Source: Actinoallomurus sp963823735
GTDB lineage: Bacteria; Actinomycetota; Actinomycetes; Streptosporangiales; Streptosporangiaceae
Length of the DNA: 64,000 nucleotides
Assembly: GCA_963823735.1 (NCBI GenBank)
Contig: CAWGMO010000010.1
Span: 248,001 to 312,000, forward strand
Reading direction: 5' to 3'
Part shown: positions 26,199 to 34,091 of the stretch, in pieces
How positions within the stretch are numbered: the stretch's first letter is position 1
How the letters are laid out: each line of letters begins with the position of its first letter
Program-made: the position numbers and the translations under genes
The notes under the pieces: generated by a model
The model's input: the letters and a program-made list of their open reading frames with translations, nothing else
Databases searched by the model: none
Told to the model about the DNA's origin: nothing

Positions 26199-27380
26199 GT
26201 GGACTTCGACCTGCCGGAGAGTGCGCTGGCCGTGCGTGACGGTGTCGGTGCGATCGGGGCGCGGTACGGGCTCGACTACTGGGACCGCTGCGATGAGGAG
26301 AAGCGCTGGCCGGAGGAGGTCTGGCGGGAGCTCGCCGACGGCGGGTGGCTCGGGCTGGCGGTTCCGGAGGAGTACGGCGGGGGCGGGCAGGGCCTGCTGG
26401 AGCTGGCGGTCGCCACCGAGGCGCTGGCCGCGTCCGGTGCCGGTGGCGCCGCGTCCTTCGTCTACCTTCTCACCCCGGCCTTCGGCGCTCTCACGATCGC
26501 GCGGCACGGCACCGAGGAGCAGAAGCGCGCCCTGCTGCCCGCGCTCGCCGAAGGACGCTCCGAGACCTGCTTCGCGATCACCGAGCCGGACGCCGGCAGC
26601 AACGCGATCAACATCAGCACGATCGCCCGGCGCGAGGGTGACGACTTCGTCGTCAGCGGCCAGAAGATCTGGATCAGCGGTGTCGAGCGCGCGCGTCACA
26701 TGGTGCTGGTCAGCCGTACGATCCCGGTTTCCGAGGCGAAGCCGCGGCTCAACGGGTTCACGATCCTCCTGGTCGACATCGAGGAGGCCGTCGCCAAGGG
26801 CACGCTGACGTACCGGCCGATCCCCAAGCTCGGCACCAACACGGTCGCCTCCAACATGGTCTTCCTCGATGAGGTGCGCGTGCCGGCGGCGAACGTCATC
26901 GGCGAGGTCGACCAGGGCTTCGCCGTGCTCTGGGACATCCTCAACCCCGAGCGGGTCATCGCGGCGGCGGGTGGCGTCGGTGTCGGTGAGCTGGCGTTGC
27001 GGGTCGCGTGCTCGTACGCCTCCGAACGCGCGCCGTTCGGGCGGCCGATCGGCGCGAACCAGGCGGTGGCGTTCCCGCTCGCGCGGGTCAAGGCGCAGGT
27101 CGAGCTGGCACGGCTCATGGTCTACAAGGCCGCCTGGCTGTGGGACCGGCAGCGGCCGTGCGGCTCCGAGGCCAACATCGCCAAGCTCACCGCCGCGGAC
27201 GCGGCCTGGCAGGCGGCCGACCGCGCGTTCCAGACGCACGGCGGCATGGCGTACTCGCTGGAGTACCCGGTGGCCCGGCTGTTCCGCGACGCGCGGATCG
27301 GCAAGAACATCCCCGTCGCCGAGGAGCTCGTCCTGGCGCACATCGCCCAGCACGAGCTCGGACTGCCCAAGTCGTACTAG
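26199..27380 (+). CDS. Acyl-CoA dehydrogenase
   Basis: This 393-residue FAD enzyme has the family signatures CFAITEPDAGSNA and FVVSGQKIWISG, and near the C-terminus HGGMAYSLEYPVARLFRDAR with the Glu in the position of the catalytic base. It dehydrogenates acyl-CoA to enoyl-CoA, passing electrons to ETF. GTG 26199 follows GAAGGAGG. Its TAG stop (27378-27380) is the first three bases of a 165-bp inverted-repeat element, so the element supplies or preserves the stop. The convergent acyl-CoA ligase lies beyond that element. Confidence 0.95.
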   Translation: MDFDLPESALAVRDGVGAIGARYGLDYWDRCDEEKRWPEEVWRELADGGWLGLAVPEEYGGGGQGLLELAVATEALAASGAGGAASFVYLLTPAFGALTIARHGTEEQKRALLPALAEGRSETCFAITEPDAGSNAINISTIARREGDDFVVSGQKIWISGVERARHMVLVSRTIPVSEAKPRLNGFTILLVDIEEAVAKGTLTYRPIPKLGTNTVASNMVFLDEVRVPAANVIGEVDQGFAVLWDILNPERVIAAAGGVGVGELALRVACSYASERAPFGRPIGANQAVAFPLARVKAQVELARLMVYKAAWLWDRQRPCGSEANIAKLTAADAAWQAADRAFQTHGGMAYSLEYPVARLFRDARIGKNIPVAEELVLAHIAQHELGLPKSY

Positions 27381-27542
27381 GGCCTGTCTCGAAGCCCCGC
27401 TGTCCTACTGCGCGGCGCCCAGGCGGCGCCTCGCCGCGTTGTCGTCGGTCGCCGGCCAACACCAGGCCGACTCCCTCCTCCGCCTTGCGAGCCACCACCT
27501 GGACACCGCTCGCTACGGACGGGGACTTCGAGACAGGCCCTA
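27378..27542 (+). repeat. 165-bp terminal-inverted-repeat element, copy 1
   Basis: The ends TAGGGCCTGTCTCGAAG (27378-27394) and CTTCGAGACAGGCCCTA (27526-27542) are perfect inverted repeats; with flanking bases the junctions read CTAG on both sides. The interior folds into a long imperfect hairpin. It is clearly related to copies 2 and 3 but differs inside and in TIR positions 13-17, where both ends changed together. No open frame. Likely a non-autonomous MITE inserted at CTAG with TA or CTAG duplication. Confidence 0.85.
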
Positions 27543-27551
27543 GAGCATGCC

Positions 27552-29006
27552 CTAAGGAAGGCGTACGGCCGCGGAAGGGTCGTGCGCCGCCCTCAGGTCA
27601 CGCTTGAGGATCTTGCCGGAGTGGTTGCGGGGGATCGCGTCGGCGAACTCGTACCAGCGCGGGCGCTTGAACCCGCCGAGGCGTCCCTTGCAGTACGCGT
27701 CGAGTTCCTCCGGCGTGACCGGCGAGCGGGCGACGACGAGTGCCTTCACCGCCTCGCCCCACTGGCGGTCCGGTACGCCGAGCACCGCGGCGTCCCCGAC
27801 CGCCTCGTGGCCGAGCAGCACGCGTTCGACCTCGGCGGAGTAGACGTTCTCCCCGCCGGTCTTGATCATGTCTTTGGCACGGTCCACAAAATAGAGGTAG
27901 CCGTCGTCGTCGCGGCGCATCAGGTCGCCGGTGCGCAGCAGGCCGCCGTCGAGCGCGGTGGCGGTGGCGTCCGGCAGGTTGGCGTAGCCGGCCATCATCG
28001 ACGGGCCGCGTACGCGAAGCTCCCCCACCTCCCCCGGCGGCGCGTCGACCCGTACGTCGAACGCCGGCAGCGGGCGGCCCACCGTGCCCGGACGGGCCAG
28101 CTCGTCGGCGAGGCTCGAGACGGTCACGAAGTTGCCCGCCTCGGTGGAGCCGTACACGCCGCGGTAGTCGGTGCCATGGTCCGCGAGCGTCCGCAGGGTC
28201 TCCGCACGCTCGGTGCCGGCCATGCCGAACACCAGGCGGAGCGGCCGTGCCGAGGGGTGCCGCAGCGCGCGGCGCGTCCCGGTGGGGAAGATCGTCATCG
28301 TCACGCCGTGCTCGCCGATCAGGTCCCACGTCTCGTCCAGTCCGGACCCGCCGGGGATCACGACCGTCCCGCCCGTCGCGAGGCAGGCGAGGGCCGCGGC
28401 GTACCCGGCGACGTGGAACATCGGCAGCGTGGCGAGCAACCGGTCGTCGGCCGTCACGCCGAGGGCGTGCGCGGCGTTGGCGGTCGCCGCGATCCAGCCG
28501 CGGTTGGTGAGCATGCAGCCCTTCGGCCGCCCGGTCGTGCCGGAGGTGTAGAGCTGGATGATCGGCATGGCCTCGGTGGGCATCGGGGTGTCGACGGTGC
28601 CGGGACGCCGCCCGTCGAGGTCCTCGCCGATCGTCCAGCCGGGCAGGTCGAGCAGGCCCGCGGAGCGGGCGAGCGGCGAGAGCAGCGGATGGACGACGGC
28701 GTGGCCGGCGGCGGCGTCCTCGGTCTGGAAGCGGATCTCCTCCGGCGCCAGCCGCGTGTTCAGCGGCACGACGCAGGCGCCGAGCCTCGACGCGGCGAAG
28801 GCGGTCTCGATGGCCTCCGGGGCGTTCACGGTGAGCAGCGCGATCCGGCTGCCGGGCAGCACTCCCCCGGCGGCGAACACCCCGGCGAGCCGCTTGACGC
28901 GCTCGGCCAGCTCGCCGTACGACCTGGTCCGGCCGCCGTCCCAGACGAACGCGGTACGGGTCGGCCAGAGTACGGCGCCACGATGGGCGAGATCCCCGAG
29001 CAGCAT
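27552..29006 (-). CDS. Acyl-CoA synthetase (AMP-forming)
   Basis: This 484-residue ANL-superfamily enzyme has the phosphate loop LYTSGTTGRPKG, the adenine/acyl motif YGSTEAG, RTGDLMRRDDDGYLYFVDRAKDMI and the C-terminal catalytic Lys in NHSGKILKRDL. It activates a carboxylic acid to acyl-CoA via acyl-AMP. It converges with the acyl-CoA dehydrogenase gene across repeat copy 1, and together they suggest fatty or aromatic acid degradation. ATG 29006 lacks a ribosome site; a CATAGC box about 10 nt upstream would fit a near-leaderless mRNA. Confidence 0.92.
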   Translation of the reverse strand: MLLGDLAHRGAVLWPTRTAFVWDGGRTRSYGELAERVKRLAGVFAAGGVLPGSRIALLTVNAPEAIETAFAASRLGACVVPLNTRLAPEEIRFQTEDAAAGHAVVHPLLSPLARSAGLLDLPGWTIGEDLDGRRPGTVDTPMPTEAMPIIQLYTSGTTGRPKGCMLTNRGWIAATANAAHALGVTADDRLLATLPMFHVAGYAAALACLATGGTVVIPGGSGLDETWDLIGEHGVTMTIFPTGTRRALRHPSARPLRLVFGMAGTERAETLRTLADHGTDYRGVYGSTEAGNFVTVSSLADELARPGTVGRPLPAFDVRVDAPPGEVGELRVRGPSMMAGYANLPDATATALDGGLLRTGDLMRRDDDGYLYFVDRAKDMIKTGGENVYSAEVERVLLGHEAVGDAAVLGVPDRQWGEAVKALVVARSPVTPEELDAYCKGRLGGFKRPRWYEFADAIPRNHSGKILKRDLRAAHDPSAAVRLP

Positions 29007-29069
29007 GCGCCAAGGCTATGCGTAGGGTTGGCTCAGCCCTAGGTCAACTCGGCCGCTGACGGAGGAACT

Positions 29070-29417
29070 GTGATCAACGGCGCGCACATGATCGTCTACA
29101 GCCGGGACGCCGAGGCCGACCGCGGCTTCATCCGCGACGTGCTCGGCTTCCCGAGCGTCGACGCCGGTCACGGCTGGCTCATCTTCAAGCTTCCGCCCGC
29201 CGAGGTCGCCGTGCACCCCACGGACGAGGAGCCGAAGCAGGAGCTCTACCTGATGTGCGACGACATCGAGGCCACGCTCGCGATGCCGGGCGTCGAGATC
29301 GCCCAGCCGGCGACGGACGCGGGCTGGGGCGTACGCGCCGCGATCCGCCTGCCCAGCGGCGCGGAGCTGCCCCTCTACCAGCCGCGCCACCCGGTGGCGC
29401 ATGACCTCAGCGACTGA
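29070..29417 (+). CDS. VOC-superfamily (glyoxalase/bleomycin-resistance-like) protein
   Basis: This 115-residue protein is a single VOC module pair with beta-alpha-beta-beta-beta repeats: MIVYSRDAEADRGFIRDVLG opens it, and LYLMCDDIEATL starts the second half. The tail GWGVRAAIRLPSGAELPLYQPRH carries a Glu likely to bind metal. Family members are dioxygenases, isomerases or ligand-binding proteins. GTG 29070 follows GGAGGAAC. It overlaps the convergent thioesterase gene by 11 nt. Specific function unknown. Confidence 0.85.
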   Translation: MINGAHMIVYSRDAEADRGFIRDVLGFPSVDAGHGWLIFKLPPAEVAVHPTDEEPKQELYLMCDDIEATLAMPGVEIAQPATDAGWGVRAAIRLPSGAELPLYQPRHPVAHDLSD

Positions 29418-29802
29418 GCACGACCTGCGTCTGGGTGACCTGCGCGACCAGGCGCCCGTCGTCGCCGTGCAGGTCGGTCCGTACGACGATCGTCGTACGG
29501 CCCGCGTGCAGGGGCCGGGCGGTCGCGCGTACCGTCCCTTCGCGCACGGCGCGGAAGAAGCGGCTGCCCGACTCGACGGTCGTGGTCGTCGCGCCCGCCG
29601 GCAGGTTCAGGACCGCGCACGCGGCGCCGACGCTGTCCGCGAGCGTCATCAGCGCGCCGCCGTGCAGCATGCCGTCCGCGGTACAGCGTCCGGCCGACCA
29701 CTCCAGCGAACCGGTGACCTCGCCCGCGCTCGCGGTCTCGATCGTCACACCGATGGTCCCGGCGAAGGGCATCAAGGCTTGAAGGTCATCAGCGGAGAGC
29801 AT
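29407..29802 (-). CDS. PaaI-like hotdog thioesterase
   Basis: This 131-residue hotdog-fold protein has the signature DGMLHGGALMTLADSVGAACA, in which the HGG and the Asp in the helix form the active site. It would hydrolyse aromatic or aliphatic acyl-CoA in the cytoplasm, in keeping with the acyl-CoA ligase near by. It diverges from the XRE regulator gene (start 87 nt away) and overlaps the VOC gene tail to tail by 11 nt. Confidence 0.88.
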   Translation of the reverse strand: MLSADDLQALMPFAGTIGVTIETASAGEVTGSLEWSAGRCTADGMLHGGALMTLADSVGAACAVLNLPAGATTTTVESGSRFFRAVREGTVRATARPLHAGRTTIVVRTDLHGDDGRLVAQVTQTQVVLSR

Positions 29803-29888
29803 GGCGCCAGTCTCCGCCGTACGCGGTCACGGCGTCGACTACCTCGGAGGTAATCGCCGGACGCGCACCCGGCGGATAGCGTTCGCGC

Positions 29889-30683
29889 ATGGTCACGGCC
29901 ACATCCACGCGCCCGGTCGGGGTGCTCCTGCGCGACTGGCGCAGACGCAGGCACCTCAGCCAGCTCGACCTGGCCGGCGTCGCGGAGATCTCCACCCGGC
30001 ATCTCAGCTTCGTCGAGACCGGGCGCGCCCGGCCGAGCCGGGAGATGATCCTGCGCCTGGCGGAGCGGCTCGACGTCCCGCTGCGGGAGCGGAACGCCCT
30101 CCTGATGGCCGGCGGGTTCGCGCCGGTCTACGGCGAGCGGTCCATCGACGCGCCGGAGATGGCGCCGGCGCGTCGGGCGCTGAACAAGGTCCTCGACGGC
30201 CACGAGCCGTACCCGGCCATCGTCGTCGACCGCCGCTGGAACCTCGTCCTGGCCAACAACGCGGCGATGATCTTCCTTGAGGACGTCCCCGACGAGCTCG
30301 TACGGCCGCCGGTGAACATCCACCGCCTCGCCCTGCACCCCGACGGCCTGGCGGCGCGCGTCGTGAACCTCCCCGAGGTCCGCGCCCACCTGGTCGCGCG
30401 GATGGCGCGGCAGGTCGACCTCACCGGCGACCCGGAGCTGGCGCGGCTGCACGAGGAGACCAGGGCGTACGGCGGCGGTGAGGACGTCCCGTACGAACCG
30501 GCGCACGAGATCGCGCTGCCGACGATGCTGCGGTACGGCGACCGGGTGCTGAGCTTCTTCAGCACGGTGACGACGTTCGGTACCGCCGCGGACGTCACGC
30601 TCGCGGAGCTGGCGATCGAGGCGTTCTTCCCCGCGGACGACGAGACGGCCGAGACCCTGCGCGAGCGCGCCGCCGGAGGCTAG
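29889..30683 (+). CDS. XRE-type regulator with MmyB-like ligand domain
   Basis: This is a 264-residue protein. The N-terminal HTH_3-type domain (residues about 10-65) reads LRDWRRRRHLSQLDLAGVAEISTRHLSFVETGRARPSR. The C-terminal two-thirds (VVDRRWNLVLANNAA, and NIHRLALHPDGLAARVVNLPE) matches the MmyB-like PAS-related ligand-binding domain, common in actinobacterial regulators. It diverges from the thioesterase gene, a likely target. Its TAG stop (30681-30683) is the first triplet of repeat copy 2. Confidence 0.92.
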   Translation: MVTATSTRPVGVLLRDWRRRRHLSQLDLAGVAEISTRHLSFVETGRARPSREMILRLAERLDVPLRERNALLMAGGFAPVYGERSIDAPEMAPARRALNKVLDGHEPYPAIVVDRRWNLVLANNAAMIFLEDVPDELVRPPVNIHRLALHPDGLAARVVNLPEVRAHLVARMARQVDLTGDPELARLHEETRAYGGGEDVPYEPAHEIALPTMLRYGDRVLSFFSTVTTFGTAADVTLAELAIEAFFPADDETAETLRERAAGG

Positions 30684-30845
30684 GGCCTGTCTGACAAATC
30701 CGCTGTCCGGCTGCGCGGCGCCCAGACGCACCCTCGCCGCGTTGTCGTCGGTCGCCGGCCACAACCAGGCCGACTCCCTCCTCCGCCTTGCGAGGGCACG
30801 CCTGGACGCCGCTCGCTACGAACGTGATTTGTCAGACAGGCCCTA
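30681..30845 (+). repeat. 165-bp terminal-inverted-repeat element, copy 2
   Basis: The ends TAGGGCCTGTCTGACAAATC (30681-30700) and GATTTGTCAGACAGGCCCTA (30826-30845) are perfect 20-bp inverted repeats, flanked by CTAG at each junction. The sequence is identical over all 165 bp to the reverse complement of copy 3. It provides the stop codon of the XRE gene on one side and, on the other strand, of the flavohemoglobin gene (30845-30843). No open frame. The middle forms a long stem around 30713-30735 and 30791-30813. Confidence 0.9.
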
Positions 30846-31955
30846 GCGGGCGATCGGGTCGTGGTGGATTCGCACGGGTGAGACGCCGAGGCGCTGGAGG
30901 TTCGTCACGGTCCGCTCGACCATCGGCGGCGGTCCCGCGACGTACACGTCGTGGCCGGACCAGTCCTGGAAGCGGTCCAGGACGTCCGCCACCATGCCGT
31001 GCAGCCCGTCGTACGCGGGGTCCTCCGACACGACCGGCACCACCCGCAGCCACGGATAGCGCCCGGCGAGGGCGGTGAGGTCCGGCAGGTCGTACAGGTC
31101 CGCCGCCCGGCGCGCGCCGATCAGGAGATGGACGTCGGGACGCCGCGGCGCGCGTACGGCCTCCTCGACCAGCGCCTTCAGGGGGGCCAGCCCGGTGCCG
31201 CCCGCGACGCAGAGGATGTCGCGGCCGGAGTCGTCGTCCAAGGACATCGTGCCCGCCGCCTGGCTGAGCAGCACGGTGTCGCCGATCCGGGTGTGCCGGA
31301 CGAGCGCGCCGCTGATCCAGCCGGCCGGCACCGCGCGTACGTGGAACCGCAGCAGGCCGTCCTCGCGCGGCGCGCCGGCGAAGGAGTACGCGCGCCAGAC
31401 CCACGGCCAGCGCGACGACTGGATGGTGGTGTACTGGCCGGGCCGGTACGGCAGCGGCTCGTCCGGGCGCAGGGTCAGGATCGCGATGTCGGGCCCGCGG
31501 AGCTCGTGCCCGACGACCTCGGCGGTCCACCACGCGGGCTGGTCGTCGCACTCCTCGGCGGCGGCGATCATCATCCCCGACGCGGTCGCGTACGCGTCGC
31601 GCCACGCGACCTCCGCCTCCGCGGTCCAGTCGTCGCCCGCGAACCTCCGCAACGTGGTGAGCAGTACGCGGCCCACCGCCTCGAAGTGCTCGCGCGTCAC
31701 GCCGTACTTGCGGTGGTCGCGGCCGAGGCGGGAGAGGAACGCCGCGAGGGTGTCGGGGCTGTCGAGGCTCCACACGATCTCCCGCAGCGCCTGGAAAAGC
31801 CGTCCCCGCTGAACGTCCATGGCGGGCGGAAAGAACGCCCGAAGGCATGGGTTCTCCGCGAATAGGCGGCCATAGAAATAGGCGGACACCTCTTCGGCCC
31901 TCGGCTCGATGAGCGCGAAACTCTCCTTGATGATCCGGGGATTCAAGGGTTTCAC
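30843..31955 (-). CDS. Flavohemoglobin-type globin-reductase
   Basis: This 370-residue protein has an N-terminal globin (about 1-135) and a C-terminal FAD/NAD reductase. The globin keeps the Tyr of helix B (YFYGRLF), Gln E7 (in VQRGRLF) and proximal His (RDHRKYG), as in Hmp. The reductase has RAYSFAG and GGTGLAPLKAL. Such proteins convert nitric oxide to nitrate with O2 and NADH. GTG 31955 follows AGGGG. Its stop comes from repeat copy 2. The preceding 459-bp intergenic region holds a TetR-like palindrome. Confidence 0.9.
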   Translation of the reverse strand: MKPLNPRIIKESFALIEPRAEEVSAYFYGRLFAENPCLRAFFPPAMDVQRGRLFQALREIVWSLDSPDTLAAFLSRLGRDHRKYGVTREHFEAVGRVLLTTLRRFAGDDWTAEAEVAWRDAYATASGMMIAAAEECDDQPAWWTAEVVGHELRGPDIAILTLRPDEPLPYRPGQYTTIQSSRWPWVWRAYSFAGAPREDGLLRFHVRAVPAGWISGALVRHTRIGDTVLLSQAAGTMSLDDDSGRDILCVAGGTGLAPLKALVEEAVRAPRRPDVHLLIGARRAADLYDLPDLTALAGRYPWLRVVPVVSEDPAYDGLHGMVADVLDRFQDWSGHDVYVAGPPPMVERTVTNLQRLGVSPVRIHHDPIAR

Positions 31956-32414
31956 CGATCCCCTCGCTACTTGTCCGTGTTACTTCCGTCACGCTTCCCT
32001 TGCCAGGAGCTTCGCATCTCACCAGGGACAACATCAACCGCCTACACGGGCCGAGTCGGCGCATATACGAAGAGTAATCGAACGCGGATTTTGTGCGATC
32101 GGAGGGTAATTGCTCCCAAAAGAAATACCGATCGGTATGAAAGGCCGCTTCCTGCGCCGCTGATAACATTCCGTCCGGCGCAGTTATAGGAAATACCTCC
32201 GACTTTGAAGGATCATCCACTCGATATCGCCGAGGCCACAGCTGTGTGACCCCGGGGGCAGGCGGGGCATACCCTGACGGTCCGGCGGCCTGTCCGCGCC
32301 CGGCCGTACGGCCGGGCTTGTGGCTCGATCGCCCGAAAACAGCGTCTATGCGCAATGATGATCGGACGCGACGAGACGCCCATCGGGTTACGGCGTCATG
32401 GAGGGGGCTCACGC
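31956..32414. other. Intergenic regulatory region between flavohemoglobin and C26 peptidase genes
   Basis: This divergent 459-bp region is less GC-rich than its neighbours in the left two-thirds. It holds a 14-bp perfect palindrome (32125-32138) and a GC-rich hairpin-prone stretch at about 32280-32320 (CCCGGCCGTACGGCCGGGC is palindromic). No credible open frame or tRNA. It should contain promoters for both flanking genes. Confidence 0.5.
32125..32138. promoter_or_regulatory. Perfect 14-bp palindrome, probable repressor operator
   Basis: ATACCGATCGGTAT is perfectly self-complementary and stands in an AT-richer stretch 170 bp from the flavohemoglobin start. Symmetric ACCGATCGGT-like sites are typical for TetR-family proteins. 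No TetR gene is adjacent, so the regulator would be encoded elsewhere. Confidence 0.5.
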
Positions 32415-33134
32415 ATGGCAGGGGCGACGTACGGCGCGGGTCCCCCGCTCATCGGCATCACGTCCACCCTCGAGGCCGCACGCTGGTCCGACTGGTTGCG
32501 CGAGGCGGCGGTCCTGCCCGTTTCGTACCAGCGGGCCGTCGAGCGCGCGCGTGCCGTCCCCGTGCTGGTGCCTCCCTCGGTACGCGCGACCGTGCCCGTC
32601 CTCATCGAGCGGCTCGACGCCCTGATCATCAGCGGCGGCGGAGACCTCGACCCGGACCTGTACGGCGACGAGCCGCACGACGAGACGCAGCCGGCGCAGC
32701 CGCACCGCGACCGTTTCGAGCTCGCCCTGCTGCGCGCGGCGATCGACGCCGACCTGCCGTTCCTGGCCATCGGCCGCGGCATGCAGGCGCTCAACGTCGT
32801 GCGCGAGGGCAGCCTGATCCAGCACCTGCCCGACGTGGTGGGCGGGAGCGTCCACGCTCCGGCGCCGGGGCGGTACGGCAAGCACTCCGTGCAGATCAGC
32901 GTCACGAGCCTGCTGGGCAAGACGCTCGGCGACAACGCCGAGGTCATGAGCGGCCACCACCAGGCCGTGAAGCGCATCGGCAAGGGTCTCGGCGCGGTCG
33001 CCTGGGCGGACGACCAGATCGTCGAGGCCGTCGAGCTCCAGGGTCACCGGTTCGGTCTGGGCGTTCAGTGGCACCCCGAGGAGGGCGACGATCCGCGCCT
33101 CATCGAGGCGCTCGTCGCCGCGGCGCGCTCCTGA
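32415..33134 (+). CDS. Peptidase C26 (gamma-glutamyl hydrolase-like) homologue lacking the nucleophile
   Basis: This is a 239-residue class I glutamine-amidotransferase-like protein related to PuuD. It has ISGGGDLDPDLYGDEP, the region before the elbow as FLAIGRGMQALN, and VQWHPEE with the catalytic His and Glu. Family members have Cys in the elbow (xICRGMQ); here the codon is GGC, Gly, so thiol catalysis is impossible. It may bind a glutamylated ligand or act as a regulatory homologue. ATG 32415 follows GGAGGGGG. The esterase gene follows after 40 nt. Confidence 0.85.
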   Translation: MAGATYGAGPPLIGITSTLEAARWSDWLREAAVLPVSYQRAVERARAVPVLVPPSVRATVPVLIERLDALIISGGGDLDPDLYGDEPHDETQPAQPHRDRFELALLRAAIDADLPFLAIGRGMQALNVVREGSLIQHLPDVVGGSVHAPAPGRYGKHSVQISVTSLLGKTLGDNAEVMSGHHQAVKRIGKGLGAVAWADDQIVEAVELQGHRFGLGVQWHPEEGDDPRLIEALVAAARS

Positions 33135-33174
33135 CGTAGGGTCGACTGACCGCCTGATCCGGAGGTAGACGAGC

Positions 33175-34089
33175 ATGCCCCTGCATCCGCAGTCGACCGC
33201 CTTCCTGAAGATCCTGGAGGCAGGGACCGCGCCGGCCGAGCCGGACGTCGCCGCGATGCGCGCCGACGCGCGGAGCAACCCGCACCGGGGCGCCGGTCCG
33301 GACATGGCGAGCGTCGAGGACTCCGCGGTCGGAGAGATCCCGATCCGCGTCTACCGGCCCGCGGACGGCGTGCTGCCCGCGCTCGTGTACTTCCACGGCG
33401 GCGGGTGGACCATCGGTGACCTCCTCTCCGCCGACCCGATGTGCCGGCGGCTCGCGGCCGAGGCGGGCTGCGCCGTCGTGAGCGTCGACTACCGGCTCGC
33501 GCCCGAACACCCGTTCCCCGCCGCCATCGAGGACTCCTTCGCCGTCACCGCCGACGTCGTACGCCGCGCCGCCGACTACGGCGTCCACCCACGCGCGGTG
33601 GCCGTCGCCGGCGACAGCGCGGGCGGCGGCCTCGCGGCGGTCACGGCGCGGCTCGCCCGCGACGAGGGCCTCGACCTCGCCCACCAGCTCCTGATGTGCC
33701 CGAACACCGACTCCGGGCTCGACACCCCGAGCTTCACCGAGTTCGGCGAGGGGTACGGCCTGAGCGCCACCGGGATGGCGTGGTTCTTCGGGCACTACAT
33801 CGGCCTGGCCGACCGGTTCGACCCGCGCATCGCGCCGCTGCGCGCCGGCGACCTGTCCGGGATGGCACCCGCGACGATCATCACGGCGGAGTACGACATC
33901 CTCCGCGACGAGGGCGAGGCGTACGCCGTGGCCCTCGAGGCGGCCGGCACCCCCGCCGAGGGTCGCCGCTTCGACGGCATGATCCACAACTTCGTCACGC
34001 TGCCCGAGCAGTTCGACGACGCGGCCGAGGCCCGCGCGTGGGCCGTGACCCGCCTCCGCCAGGCCTTCGACCGCAGAACCGGGGAGTGA
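33175..34089 (+). CDS. Alpha/beta hydrolase, hormone-sensitive-lipase type esterase
   Basis: This 304-residue cytoplasmic esterase has oxyanion motif YFHGGGW, nucleophile GDSAGGGLA and the catalytic His in GMIHNFV; the acid is likely the Asp in TAEYDILRDEG. Such enzymes hydrolyse short to medium acyl esters. It starts 40 nt after the C26 homologue, and the enoyl-CoA hydratase GTG follows its stop by 2 nt, so they form one operon. Confidence 0.93.
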   Translation: MPLHPQSTAFLKILEAGTAPAEPDVAAMRADARSNPHRGAGPDMASVEDSAVGEIPIRVYRPADGVLPALVYFHGGGWTIGDLLSADPMCRRLAAEAGCAVVSVDYRLAPEHPFPAAIEDSFAVTADVVRRAADYGVHPRAVAVAGDSAGGGLAAVTARLARDEGLDLAHQLLMCPNTDSGLDTPSFTEFGEGYGLSATGMAWFFGHYIGLADRFDPRIAPLRAGDLSGMAPATIITAEYDILRDEGEAYAVALEAAGTPAEGRRFDGMIHNFVTLPEQFDDAAEARAWAVTRLRQAFDRRTGE

Positions 34090-34091
34090 GC

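Noticed and set aside
27378..27542. Treating the 165-bp repeat as a simple gene terminator only
   Set aside because: Exact 165-bp length in three places, perfect TIRs, CTAG borders and one identical inverted copy indicate a mobile repeat, although terminator activity is possible in addition.
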